A stretch of 64,000 bases of DNA from Nostocales cyanobacterium HT-58-2 (GTDB lineage: Bacteria > Cyanobacteriota > Cyanobacteriia > Cyanobacteriales > Nostocaceae). Where the stretch lies: NCBI GenBank assembly GCA_002163975.1, contig CP019636.1, positions 4,839,501 through 4,903,500 on the forward strand, given 5' to 3'. Position numbers and translations under genes: made by a program. The notes under the pieces were generated by a model that saw only the letters and a program-made list of their open reading frames with translations, ran no database searches and was not told the origin of the DNA. Each line of letters begins with the position of its first letter. Positions within the stretch are counted from its first letter, which is position 1. Of this stretch, positions 45,961-54,606 are shown in pieces.

Positions 45961-46047
45961 CAAGTATTTTAGCAATTAGTATACCCTTCTTGTCATATGT
46001 AAATCGTAAAAGAGCAAGTATTTCAGCCAAATGTATGCTATACTTGC
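45961..46047. promoter_or_regulatory. Candidate operator upstream of vnfR1
   Basis: CAAGTATTT occurs at 45961-45969 and 46015-46023. GCAAGTAT (46014-46021) and ATACTTGC (46040-46047) are perfect 8-bp inverted arms separated by 18 bp, the same spacing as the dyad at 23017-23054 though the arm order is reversed. This would suit autoregulation by VnfR. Confidence 0.45.
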
Positions 46048-46181
46048 ACTTAGATAATCCAAATTGTAAAACCATTAGTAAATCTTCCAAGGCAAAAGAG
46101 CATATACTATGAGACCTTGCTATTTCCTCGGTAGATTAAGTTTGTCCACTGTGGCTTTTTGTAACAGAGAGATACAAGCTC

Positions 46182-47369
46182 ATGAAGCAGGACGGCAGTC
46201 TTTGCAACAATCTGAAGTCGATTAGAACTCGTTTGGGCATGAGCCAGCAAGATTTAGCTAATATAGCTGGCGTGACTCGTCAGACCATTAGTGGTGTGGA
46301 ATCGGGACAATATGCTCCTTCAGTAGCTGTGTCACTGCGTTTAGCCAAGGCGCTTGGCTGCAAAGTCGAGAACTTATTCTGGTTTGAGGAAGATTTACCG
46401 GAAGTTGAGGCAGTTCTTACCAAACCAGTCAAGAGTGGACAGCAATTGCGAGTTAGTCTAGCGCGAGTCGGGGGTAAATGGATAGCTTATCCCCTGGTTG
46501 GAAACGATGCTTTTCGCATCGAAATGATTCCAGCTGATGGTGAGGCAGTTGCGGTGGACGGGTTCCCCGGCATACGCAAACTGCCAAACCCGAAGGGTGA
46601 GGCACAAAGTAACACAGCTACAAATAAAGTCCACGTCAAGCTTTTAGATGATATAGATAAACTGCACAATACAGTCGTAATAGCTGGTTGTACACCTGTG
46701 ATTTCCCTTTGGGCGAAAGCCACCGAACGTTGGCATCCCCAGTTGCGAGTCCATTACAATTTTGCCAACAGCATGGCCGCATTGCGTAGTTTAGATCGAG
46801 GTGAAGTACACATTGCAGGGATGCACTTGTACGATCCGCAAACTGGGGAATATAATGTTCCTTTTGCGCGGGAAGCTTTAGCTGGGAAAAGTGCCGTCTT
46901 GATTACCATTGGGGTTTGGGAAGAGGGATTATTAGTTCCACCAGAAAATCCGATGGGAATTAAAACAGTTTCTGATTTAGTGGATTTAGAAGCAACCATT
47001 GTCAACCGCGAACCGGGTTCTGGCAGTCGGATGCTTTTAGAACGAAAACTCCAAGAGGAAGAAGTCCAATTCCACAGTGTTAAAGGATTTGATCATATCG
47101 TCCACAGTCATAAAGATGTTGCTTTATCTGTAGTCTCCGGAATTGTTGATGCAGGTGTTAGTACAGCATCCATAGCTACTGCCTTTGGGTTGGGATTTGT
47201 TCCCCTGCATCGTGCGCGATACGACTTGGTGATTCTCAAGGAATACTTGGAAGAAGCACCAGTACAGCAGTTACTTAGTACTTTGGGACATCGGCTAGTC
47301 CAATCGCAATTAGAGGTTCTCGGTGGCTATGACATCAGTAAGATTGGAGAAGTTGTAGCGAATATTTAG
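46182..47369 (+). CDS. vnfR1: HTH plus substrate-binding-domain regulator, VnfR-like (copy 1)
   Basis: 395 aa. Residues 8-62 are an XRE/Cro HTH: LKSIRTRLGMSQQDLANIAG, VTRQTISGVESGQYAPSV. Residues about 150-390 form a periplasmic-binding-protein-like domain (VVIAGCTPVISLWAKA, NFANSMAALRSL, GEVHIAGMHLYDPQTGEYN, NREPGSGSRMLLERKL, VVSGIVDAGVSTASIA), related to the molybdate-binding domain of ModE/ModA-type regulators. In Anabaena variabilis two related repressors, VnfR1 and VnfR2, shut off the V-nitrogenase genes when Mo is present; identity here is by domain layout and locus. An in-frame repeat insertion is noted at 46541-46603. The numbering 1/2 is by position only. Confidence 0.78.
   Translation: MKQDGSLCNNLKSIRTRLGMSQQDLANIAGVTRQTISGVESGQYAPSVAVSLRLAKALGCKVENLFWFEEDLPEVEAVLTKPVKSGQQLRVSLARVGGKWIAYPLVGNDAFRIEMIPADGEAVAVDGFPGIRKLPNPKGEAQSNTATNKVHVKLLDDIDKLHNTVVIAGCTPVISLWAKATERWHPQLRVHYNFANSMAALRSLDRGEVHIAGMHLYDPQTGEYNVPFAREALAGKSAVLITIGVWEEGLLVPPENPMGIKTVSDLVDLEATIVNREPGSGSRMLLERKLQEEEVQFHSVKGFDHIVHSHKDVALSVVSGIVDAGVSTASIATAFGLGFVPLHRARYDLVILKEYLEEAPVQQLLSTLGHRLVQSQLEVLGGYDISKIGEVVANI
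46541..46603 (+). repeat. GC-rich repeat inserted in frame in vnfR1
   Basis: About 21 codons (AVAVDGFPGIRKLPNPKGEA) occur between IEMIPADGE and the shared HVKLL block and are absent from the paralogue at 47836. The DNA has the arms GGTTCCCCGGC and AACTGCCAAACCCGAAGGG; the latter matches the repeat upstream of nifH at 49420-49440 in reverse complement. The insertion keeps the reading frame and falls at the linker between the two domains. Confidence 0.7.
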
Positions 47370-47835
47370 GGTAGACTTTTGTGAATTAGTAAGAGTATTT
47401 CATGAGTGGACAAATAATATCCTATAAACATAAAGCGCAAGCAATTATGCTTATGCTTACAATTCAATGCCCTTCTACTGAAGACTAAAACTCAATGAGT
47501 CTTATGTATGAGATAACTAACTTATCATATGTGTATTAGTAGATAATAGTATAACAATGCTTGGATTGCTTATCTATTGGTTTATGAGAGCAACGAACGA
47601 ATCAATAGTAAGTAATAATTCATGCCATTTCTTACCAAATGAATAAGCAGTGAGCAAATAAATTTTTCATGAGCAAATAAATTAGCGATATCTATGCTAA
47701 GCTCATATATAGGAATCAAAAAAGCGCGCATTGCAAAACCTTAAGGGGATATTAAAACTAATTCAACCTCGGTCTATTACTCTGGTAAATCCGCTTCAAA
47801 TCACCACGCTTTTTGTCACCAAGAGATAGAGCCAA
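47370..47835. other. 466-bp spacer between the two vnfR-like genes, AT-rich
   Basis: No open frame. AGCAAATAAATTTTTCATG and a second AGCAAATAAATTAG form a short direct repeat near 47655-47685. The AAATACTTG word of the vnfR1 and mop promoters was not found here, so copy 2 may be controlled differently. Confidence 0.4.
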
Positions 47836-48966
47836 ATGAAGACCGATAGCGACCTTCGTAACAACTTGAAGTCCATCAGAACCCGCTTGGGTATGAGTCA
47901 GCAAGAGTTAGCTAGCTTAGCAGGAGTGACCCGTCAAGCAATTAGTGGTGTAGAGTCTGGACAATGCGCTCCTTCGGTCGCAATGACATTGCGTTTAGCC
48001 AAGGCGCTAGGTTGCAAGGTCGAGGATTTATTCTGGCTAGAGCAGGATTTGCCTCAAGTCCAAGCAGTTCTGGCGAAATCTATCCCTTATAGTCAACAAC
48101 AGCGAGTGAGTTTAGCGCGGATTGGGGGGCAATGGGTAGCATATTCCCTTGTTGGCAACGATGCTTTTCGTATAGAGATGATTCCAGCTGATGCTCAGGT
48201 TGATAGTCAGATAGATACAAATACAGTCCGAGTCAAACTTCTTGACGATATAGACAGATTTGAAAATACAGTTGTGATTGCTGGTTGTGCGCCTGTGCTT
48301 TCACTATGGGCAAGAGCCGCAGAACGTTGGTATCCTCAACTACGAGTTCACTATAGGTTTGCCAATAGCATGGCTGCCTTGCATGGTTTGTGCCGAGGTG
48401 AAGCCCATATCGCTGGGATGCACCTGTATGATTCCCAAACAGGAGAGCATAATCTTCCCTTTGTTCGTGAAGTCTTAGCAGGAAAAGAAGCTGTTTTAAT
48501 GACCCTAGGAATTTGGGAAGAGGGACTATTAGTGCAGTCTGGCAATCCGATGCAAATCACAACAGTGACTGACTTAGTAGAAGCAAAAGCAAAGATTATT
48601 AACCGCGAAGAAGGAGCTGGCACTCGGTTGCTTTTGGAACGTAAACTGCAAGAGGAGCAACTGCCATGTAACTCTATTAGAGGATTTGATACTATCGCTA
48701 GAAGCCATCATAGTGTTGCTGATGCTGTTGTCTCAGGACTTGCCGATGCAGGAGTCTCTACAGCATCTGTCGCTGCGGCTTTTGGATTGGAATTCATCCC
48801 TTGGCACCAGTCACGCTACGATTTAGTGATTCTCAAGAAGTACTTGGAAGAAGCACCAGTACAGCAGTTACTCAATACCTTAGAACATCGGTTTGTACAT
48901 TCACAACTACAAATTATCGGCGGTTGTGATACAAGCAAAACTGGGGAATTGGTAGCAACAATTTAG
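47836..48966 (+). CDS. vnfR2: HTH plus substrate-binding-domain regulator, VnfR-like (copy 2)
   Basis: 376 aa, paralogue of the protein at 46182-47369. HTH at residues 8-62 (LKSIRTRLGMSQQELASLAG, VTRQAISGVESGQCAPSV); ligand domain with VVIAGCAPVLSLWARAAERW, EAHIAGMHLYDSQTGEHN, INREEGAGTRLLLERK and VSGLADAGVSTASVAAAFG. Both copies keep the same C-terminal EEAPVQQLLxTLxHR stretch. It lacks the repeat insert of copy 1. Expected role is Mo-dependent repression of vnf genes (from the Anabaena variabilis system). Confidence 0.78.
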   Translation: MKTDSDLRNNLKSIRTRLGMSQQELASLAGVTRQAISGVESGQCAPSVAMTLRLAKALGCKVEDLFWLEQDLPQVQAVLAKSIPYSQQQRVSLARIGGQWVAYSLVGNDAFRIEMIPADAQVDSQIDTNTVRVKLLDDIDRFENTVVIAGCAPVLSLWARAAERWYPQLRVHYRFANSMAALHGLCRGEAHIAGMHLYDSQTGEHNLPFVREVLAGKEAVLMTLGIWEEGLLVQSGNPMQITTVTDLVEAKAKIINREEGAGTRLLLERKLQEEQLPCNSIRGFDTIARSHHSVADAVVSGLADAGVSTASVAAAFGLEFIPWHQSRYDLVILKKYLEEAPVQQLLNTLEHRFVHSQLQIIGGCDTSKTGELVATI

Positions 48967-49279
48967 AGTGGATTACGATTGATTTTGGTTGCTGTCTTTG
49001 AAGTGAATGCAATTCTTGGAGATGTGCTCAATTTCCTTGATATCTGCAAACAGTTTTTGCAACAAAACTAAAGAAAATCTACTGTATTATTTGAGAAAAC
49101 TGCTTCATCACGGCTTTTCAAGTCATCAATAGTGTCGCTGATAGAGTTGAGATATTGAATTGGGCGACGTAAAAGGCAATGACTATTCATGAATAAGTTA
49201 GATAAATGCCCTTGAGGTAACTTCCCATAGGGTAGAACAAGTCTGTTTAATAATCACTCACAAATACTCACATGATGTT

Positions 49280-49500
49280 TCCTATTCATATATGTGCGGT
49301 AGAGCGATCGCCTCCTTGGGACGGCGATGGAGCTGTCACAAGCAAGCCCTGTTGTTTGCCAATCGCCTTTCGTTGGTACAACTGCGATGCGACGTAGGCG
49401 ACGTTCTACATACGGTCACCCTTCGGGTTTGGCAGTCGCTCCTGGGGAAAACCCCCAAGACCGCGCTGCCTCACAACTGTAGTCCTACAGTGTGAACACC
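49280..49500. repeat. GC-rich repeat region upstream of nifH
   Basis: Within the 589-bp spacer 48967-49555 this stretch contains GAGCGATCGCCTCC, GCGATGCGACGTAGGCGACG, GGTCACCCTTCGGGTTTGGC and GGGGAAAACCCCC. It is palindromic repeat DNA of the type found elsewhere in the window. A 67-codon frame across it has no family likeness. The last 55 bp before nifH (GCAGGAGAAAAC) are unique and carry the ribosome site. Confidence 0.5.
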
Positions 49501-49555
49501 TCATGAATCAAAAGACCCAACACTCAAAACAATTAATTGCAGGAGAAAACTCATC

Positions 49556-50608
49556 ATGTCCGTTGACGAAAAAATTAGACAAATAGCATTCTACGGTAAA
49601 GGCGGTATCGGTAAGTCCACTACCTCCCAAAACACTCTCGCTGCTATGGCAGAAAAGGGTCAGCGCATTTTGATTGTGGGATGCGACCCGAAAGCAGATT
49701 CCACCCGTTTAATGCTACACAGCAAGGCTCAAACTACCGTACTTCACCTAGCTGCAGAAAAAGGTGCTGTAGAAGATTTGGAACTTGAAGAAGTGATGCT
49801 CACTGGCTTCCGTGGTGTACGTTGCGTAGAATCTGGTGGTCCTGAACCTGGTGTAGGTTGCGCGGGCCGCGGTATTATCACTGCTATTAACTTCTTGGAA
49901 GAAAACGGTGCTTACCAAGACGTGGATTTTGTTAGCTACGACGTGTTGGGTGACGTTGTCTGCGGTGGTTTTGCTATGCCTATCCGTGAAGGTAAGGCAC
50001 AAGAAATCTACATTGTGACCTCTGGTGAAATGATGGCGATGTACGCTGCTAACAACATCGCTCGCGGTATTCTTAAGTATGCTCACTCTGGTGGCGTGCG
50101 TTTGGGTGGTCTAATCTGTAACAGCCGGAAAACTGACCGGGAAGACGAACTGATCACCACGCTAGCATCCCGATTAAGCACCCAAATGATTCACTTCGTC
50201 CCTCGTGACAACATTGTGCAACACGCCGAGTTACGTCGGATGACTGTGAACGAGTATGCACCCGAGAGTAATCAAGCTAACGAATACCGTACATTAGCAG
50301 ACAAGATTATCAATAATAAAAATCTTGCCATTCCTACACCTATTGAAATGGACGAGTTAGAAGCCTTGTTGATTGAATTCGGTATCCTCGACAGCGAAGA
50401 AAATGCTGCAAAACTGGTTGGCGTAGCTAAAGCTCAAGAAGAAGTCGAGAAAAAGCAAGAAGATCAGATAGGTAAAGCGTTAGAAGCATTAGACTTGTCC
50501 GCAAACTCCAAAGCCGGACTGTTCAAAGCTTTGAGACAAAACTTTGATATTTGCGTCAAAACGCAGTTACAAGGGGTTGAGATAGTTAGTGATAGTTTAG
50601 AGGCATAA
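49556..50608 (+). CDS. nifH: Nitrogenase iron protein with an unusual C-terminal extension
   Basis: 350 aa; NifH is normally about 290-297. Residues 1-290 are a textbook Fe protein: P-loop YGKGGIGKST (13-22), the 4Fe-4S ligands Cys102 (GVGCAGRG) and Cys136 (GDVVCGGFA), with Arg105 at the ADP-ribosylation position. After GILDSEENAAKLVG the protein continues with about 58 residues (EVEKKQEDQIGKALEALDLS, KAGLFKALRQNFDICVKTQL) that look like two amphipathic helices and match nothing I recognise. It lies alone on the plus strand by the vnfR pair, so it could be the Fe protein for the V system (VnfH) or a spare copy. AGGAG lies 10 bp upstream of ATG. Confidence 0.92.
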   Translation: MSVDEKIRQIAFYGKGGIGKSTTSQNTLAAMAEKGQRILIVGCDPKADSTRLMLHSKAQTTVLHLAAEKGAVEDLELEEVMLTGFRGVRCVESGGPEPGVGCAGRGIITAINFLEENGAYQDVDFVSYDVLGDVVCGGFAMPIREGKAQEIYIVTSGEMMAMYAANNIARGILKYAHSGGVRLGGLICNSRKTDREDELITTLASRLSTQMIHFVPRDNIVQHAELRRMTVNEYAPESNQANEYRTLADKIINNKNLAIPTPIEMDELEALLIEFGILDSEENAAKLVGVAKAQEEVEKKQEDQIGKALEALDLSANSKAGLFKALRQNFDICVKTQLQGVEIVSDSLEA

Positions 50609-50652
50609 AAATTAACTCCTAATTTCTAAAAATTTATGATTATTGCTAGTAA

Positions 50653-51630
50653 CTAAGTTGGCAGAACTAAGCTACCTATTCTTAACCTAACTAATCCCTT
50701 CGGGTTCGCAGTCGCCTGCGGAGGGAAACCCTCCCGCAGCGCTGACTCACCGCAAACTGTTAAAATAATTTGCTCATAAGTATCGAGCTTTAATCGAAAC
50801 CTTTGTGAGGCTATGCGAAATATTTTAAGTAATCGAATTAAATGCTCAATAAATATCCGATTACTAGACAAAGCCTTATTCTCATCTTTTTGCTGTTGAC
50901 TTAATTCTCGTTTTGGTTTCCTCTTATGAGGAGTTGTAATGTTTTCGCCTCCTTGGAAAGCTTTATCACCTGAAAAAGGTTGAGACTTATTAAACTCTTT
51001 CTGAGATTTACGAAACAAATTTATATCTGCTGTTGGGCCAGGAACGCCTACTTCTACCTCCACAATATCCTTACCTTCTGGCATCCCAATCATCAAACTT
51101 TTTAATGTATGTTGTCTCTTCTTGCCGAAAAAATATTTTTGTTGCTCTTTTTGGTCACAATCCCTATATATTGGCTGTTCTAAGCTATCGACTAATAGCC
51201 GAAAATTTGTTAATATTTCTTGAACAAATAGTAAATCGCTCTCATTATTTGAGACTTGTTCTAATAAACTAGCCGGTAAAATATCTCGCAAGATTGATAT
51301 CCAATAATGAAAAGTATCGTTAGCCTCTGTCTTAGAAACGCCAAACAGCATTCCTAATACTTGAAATGTTGGCATCTGTCTTAAATAAAATAAACATAAA
51401 CAAACTTGTTCTTGGATTGATAACTTTTCGGGACGACCACCACCAGCCGCATTAATTCTAATTTTACGACTCTCCTGTTTAGCTTTGATATCTTGGTATC
51501 GTTTTAAGGTGCAATTTAACAGTGATTGCAATTGTTCGTAACTAATCCCTAAAATTTGTTTTGTTCGATGCGGATATTTCTGGATATAATCAAAAACCGT
51601 AACTAATATTGAAAAATGGTAGACGCTCAG
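50653..51630 (-). mobile_element. IS5-family (DDE_Tnp_4) insertion sequence, partly modified
   Basis: The open frame 50653-51531 (292 aa from an internal Met) has AGGGRPEKLSIQEQVCLCLF, VDSLEQPIYR, KRQHTLKSLMIG, GDKAFQGGENITTPHK and RIFIEHLIRLLKIFRI. In-frame sequence continues upstream to about 51620 (TVFDYIQKYPHRTKQILG) without an ATG, so the natural start is altered or non-ATG. The last 25 codons (ESALREGFPPQATANPKG) come from a GC-rich repeat that replaced the C-terminus. The element is probably inactive. Confidence 0.75.
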
Positions 51631-51719
51631 TTTAACGTTTTACCATTTTTCTTTTCCTAAGTTAATATTTCGGACAAGTCTATTGAAAAAAGGAAACGTA
51701 GAAGTTGTTGCTAGTAACG

Positions 51720-51915
51720 AGAAGAAGTGAGTAAGCGCGCTGCGGGCGGTGAGACCAATGCTGCAAGAAAGTTTCCCGACCCACCAGGCAGCTGGCGTAA
51801 GCGCAAAGCGCTCCCACTAGGGGTACGCGTAGCGTATCCGTAAGGACTCAGGACTTACCCGTGCCTCTTTCAGAGGAGCTGAGTGCCAAAGGCACATGCT
51901 ACGCGTTAGCCCTTG
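51720..51915. repeat. GC-rich palindromic repeat block
   Basis: GTAAGCGCGCTGCGGGCGG, GGCGTAAGCGCAAAGCGC, GGGGTACGCGTAGCGTATCC and GCTACGCGTTAGCCC are nested palindromes. The 51532-52023 spacer otherwise shows a hairpin at about 51960-51990 (GGGAATGGGAAA against TTTTCCATTCCC). A 61-codon frame here is repeat-derived and not called. Confidence 0.5.
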
Positions 51916-52023
51916 GCGTGAGCTGTTTTCTCCTTTTAATTTGGTTGGTTATATTTTCGGGAATGGGAAATTGCTCTTTTCCATTCCCTTTTCTGTCTAT
52001 GTTTCTGGGGAATATCTACTTTT

Positions 52024-52124
52024 ATGAAAAATCAAGATATCTTTAAAACGCAGAATATAAAATCTGTGCCCACAGCCGTTCAAGAAGATTGTGCTTTTGA
52101 TGGTGCAATGCTTGCTCTGGTATC
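52024..52124 (+). pseudogene. N-terminal scrap of a third NifE-like gene
   Basis: From ATG 52024 the frame reads MKNQDIFKTQNIKS, then AVQEDCAFDGAMLALVSI, which matches the NifE block GGCAFDGAMIALVPI at its P-cluster-like cysteine. After SI the similarity ends abruptly at the IS630 scrap. It lies on the opposite strand from both other nifE copies. Confidence 0.6.
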
Positions 52125-52215
52125 AATACGCTTGAGATGTAACCATTCATCTTCAATGCGATTCATTTGAGCACTGTAAGGTGGTAGAAAATAGAATTTC
52201 CTACACTTTCTAAGT
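52122..52215 (-). mobile_element. C-terminal scrap of an IS630-type transposase
   Basis: On the minus strand the translation KFYFLPPYSAQMNRIEDEWL, HLKR matches the conserved end of IS630/DDE_3 transposases (F-L-P-P-Y-S-P-x-L-N-P-I-E-x-x-W). Only about 30 codons remain; it abuts the nifE scrap and probably caused that truncation. Confidence 0.6.
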
Positions 52216-52359
52216 AAGACATTTACAAAATAGGTCTATCAAACATACTCAAGAAGCCATAGCTTTTTTCAAGCTACGACTTCTTGATTTATCAGGTTTG
52301 TAGAAACGTAATATGCTGTGTCTCTACATAACAGTTGAAAATACTCAACAAGGTGTGAA

Positions 52360-52659
52360 CTAAACTAAATATGCTTCTTGGTGAGTCTTAATCGTGCAAT
52401 TAGAACGTGGATAAGTCACGCATAGTAGAGCAAAACCCTTAGACACCTGCTCATCATCCAAGAAACTTTGCTCTGATTGATCAATTTCACCTTCAACAAC
52501 TTTACCAACACAGCTCGAGCAACCACCTGAGTGACAAGAAAAAGGTAACTCTATATCGTTTTCTTCAGCTGCTTCTAGGATAGTTGTGTCCTCATCAACT
52601 TCAATTGTTTTATCCAGATCTTCTTTCTTGTTGATTAATCTAACTTGGTATGTAGCCAT
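52360..52659 (-). CDS. fdxH: Heterocyst [2Fe-2S] ferredoxin
   Basis: 99 aa from MATYQVRLINKKEDLDKT; upstream in-frame codons are not conserved. The cluster ligands are in LPFSCHSGGCSSCVGKV and the fourth Cys in FALLCVTYP. The tail RSNCTIKTHQEAYLV is typical of FdxH, the electron donor to nitrogenase in heterocysts. It closes the nif operon, 188 bp after hesB. Confidence 0.92.
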   Translation of the reverse strand: MATYQVRLINKKEDLDKTIEVDEDTTILEAAEENDIELPFSCHSGGCSSCVGKVVEGEIDQSEQSFLDDEQVSKGFALLCVTYPRSNCTIKTHQEAYLV

Positions 52660-52847
52660 TTTTTGGTTCTTCTCACACGTGTCGGTACAGTTAAGAGTTA
52701 GGTTTTCTGACTTCAAGGGCTTTGACAATTCAAAATCACCGAAGTTCTGCTCGCCGGAAGCCGGCGCTCAGACTTCTCTCAAAAGTTAAAAAACTTTTTG
52801 ACTTGCTAATTTTGAATTTTTCTTAGAGCGAGAGTTGTAGGTAACTA

Positions 52848-53219
52848 TTAGCTACAAGGTATACCTGCAGATGAACAGTCAGCGGTTCTGAATGACTTTC
52901 CGCAACCGCAGGTATCAGTAGCCTTGGGGTTGATGAATTTAAACCCACTTTCCATCACCCCTTCTACAAAATCGATAATCAACCCTTCCAACAACGGCGC
53001 ACTTTTGCCATCAACGTAAACAAGCACCTTGCCTTGCTGGCTGATTAAATCATCTGGTTGCGGCTTACTTGTAACTTCCATTGCATACTCATAGCCACTG
53101 CAACCACCATCTTTGACAGAGATGCGGATACCTTTATTTGGCGTATCGGTTTCAGCAGCACCGCGTAGCAACATCCGCAGATGAAATTCTGCTTTTTCCG
53201 TCAACGTAACTGTCATCAA
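52848..53219 (-). CDS. hesB: HesB, IscA-type iron-sulfur assembly protein
   Basis: 123 aa. Three conserved cysteines: GGCSGYEYAM and DTCGCGKSF. VYVDGKSAPLLEGLIIDFVE and GFKFINPKA are family blocks. The C-terminus has extra cysteines (TADCSSAGIPCS). It is expected to carry or deliver Fe-S clusters for nitrogenase. AGGAGG lies upstream of the start; ATGATG gives two possible starts one codon apart. Confidence 0.92.
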   Translation of the reverse strand: MMTVTLTEKAEFHLRMLLRGAAETDTPNKGIRISVKDGGCSGYEYAMEVTSKPQPDDLISQQGKVLVYVDGKSAPLLEGLIIDFVEGVMESGFKFINPKATDTCGCGKSFRTADCSSAGIPCS

Positions 53220-53238
53220 ACCTCCTAATTAATTGAAA

Positions 53239-53457
53239 TTAGTTGTTGTGATTCAAGATGTGAATTTGTTTAGTGGTGTTGAGTAAAGCAATTGCAATCA
53301 TGACTTCAATTGGCACAGGTGAAAAAATGAAGCTTATACCCAGGTAAAATAAAGCTATTAATGTAGCTAACATTTGCCAGATTTGATTTGCAATTTTTGC
53401 GCTGACTAGAAACAAAGCTATGGAAAACTCAAGAGCAATCAATGAAGACACCAACAT
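53239..53457 (-). CDS. Small hydrophobic protein between hesA and hesB
   Basis: 72 aa with two or three membrane helices (LIALEFSIALFLVSAKIA, MLATLIALFYLGISFIF, EVMIAIALLN) and a polar tail. It is 19 bp from hesB and 23 bp from hesA on the same strand, so it is probably part of the operon. I do not recognise the family; function unknown. Confidence 0.55.
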   Translation of the reverse strand: MLVSSLIALEFSIALFLVSAKIANQIWQMLATLIALFYLGISFIFSPVPIEVMIAIALLNTTKQIHILNHNN

Positions 53458-53480
53458 GATTAATGTTTACTTGCAATTAT

Positions 53481-54278
53481 TTACTTGCAATGACTGGTGG
53501 TTTCCATGAGTTGAGATTGCGAGTATCTCCAGGGCGCGCTGTTACCGCATACAGGACAGGAGCGATCGCGGTGAGAACGGCGTTTAGCAAATTCCATCCG
53601 GGTTAGGTCAATTGTCAAAAGCTGTGACAATAGAGGTTGACTAAACCCAGTGATGAGCTTAATCGCTTCCAGTGCCGACAGACAAGCTAGTGTTCCAGAA
53701 ACAGCACCCAAAACGGAAAAGCCGCGCCTATCCCAATCAGGCTTCTCAGGAAATAAGCAAGACAAACAAGGAGTCACACCAGGAATAATTGTGGTCAAGT
53801 AAGCCTCCATCCCATCCATTGCTGCTTCCACCATAGGCTTACGCCAACGCACGCAAGCTTCATTTAACAAATCGCGCTCTGTAAAATTATGAGCGCAGTC
53901 AAGAGCCATATCAGCTGATTGCACCAAGGAGTTCACATTTTCCGGGGTGACATATTCATGAACTGCTTCCACCTGCACATCAGGATTGATAGCTTCCAAA
54001 GTCTCTTTTGCTTTGAAGACTCTGGGTTGACCGACCCAATCATGTGTCATGAGAATTTGACGATTCATGTCATCAAGCCGCAGGTCACCACCCCGGACTA
54101 GAATGAGCCGCCCAACGCCAGCTACCGCAAGGTATAGCGCAGCCGTACCGCCCAATCCTCCTACACCTGTCACCAGAACCGTCGCCGACTTCAGGCGCTT
54201 CTGTGCTGTTTCACCAAAATTAGGAAGCATCATTTGGCGACGGTAACGTTCCAACTCGGTAGGCGTTAGGTTTACCAC
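53481..54278 (-). CDS. hesA: HesA, E1/MoeB-like adenylyltransferase
   Basis: 265 aa. The nucleotide loop TVLVTGVGGLGGTAALYLA, RGGDLRLDDMNRQILM, the zinc cysteines TPCLSCLFPEK and SCPVCGNS, and FSVLGAVSGTLACLSALEAI are E1/MoeB/ThiF family features. HesA is a nif-linked member thought to act in cofactor sulfur or molybdenum handling. It follows nifW by 10 bp. Confidence 0.92.
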   Translation of the reverse strand: MVNLTPTELERYRRQMMLPNFGETAQKRLKSATVLVTGVGGLGGTAALYLAVAGVGRLILVRGGDLRLDDMNRQILMTHDWVGQPRVFKAKETLEAINPDVQVEAVHEYVTPENVNSLVQSADMALDCAHNFTERDLLNEACVRWRKPMVEAAMDGMEAYLTTIIPGVTPCLSCLFPEKPDWDRRGFSVLGAVSGTLACLSALEAIKLITGFSQPLLSQLLTIDLTRMEFAKRRSHRDRSCPVCGNSAPWRYSQSQLMETTSHCK

Positions 54279-54288
54279 TTTTTACCTC

Positions 54289-54606
54289 CTAATCCGATGT
54301 GATTTCTGTCAGCGTGATTACATTTTTAGGCTTCTCATTAAACACTTTGAACAGCTTTTGTTCTTGGGGTGTTGATTCAAGAAAAACCTGATAGGCTTGT
54401 TCTAAAGCCTCACGATATTTAATTAACCTATCTGAGATACTGAGGTCAGTATAATTCTCATCAATTTGTTGGATAAATTGAGAGAATTTTTTCAAAATAT
54501 GCAGACGATTTACATTCACAACCTTTTGGTCATAAGGGAGTTGAAAAAACTCAAAATACTCCTCTGCATCTCCAAGTTTTTTGAATTTCTCATAATCCCA
54601 GGTCAT
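54289..54606 (-). CDS. nifW: NifW, nitrogenase-protecting protein
   Basis: 105 aa: YEKFKKLGDAEEYFEFFQLP, YDQKVVNVNRLHILKKFSQF, YREALEQAYQVFLESTPQEQ, KLFKVF. This is the full NifW family pattern; NifW associates with the MoFe protein and helps its stability under oxygen. The start overlaps the stop of the upstream gene by 4 bp (ATGA). Confidence 0.9.
   Translation of the reverse strand: MTWDYEKFKKLGDAEEYFEFFQLPYDQKVVNVNRLHILKKFSQFIQQIDENYTDLSISDRLIKYREALEQAYQVFLESTPQEQKLFKVFNEKPKNVITLTEITSD

Noticed and set aside
49292..49495. 67-codon frame upstream of nifH
   Set aside because: Made of repeat DNA (CACCCTTCGGGT type), no protein likeness.
51861..52046. 61-codon frame with a hydrophobic stretch
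   Set aside because: First half is repeat DNA and it overlaps the NifE scrap; not supported as a gene.
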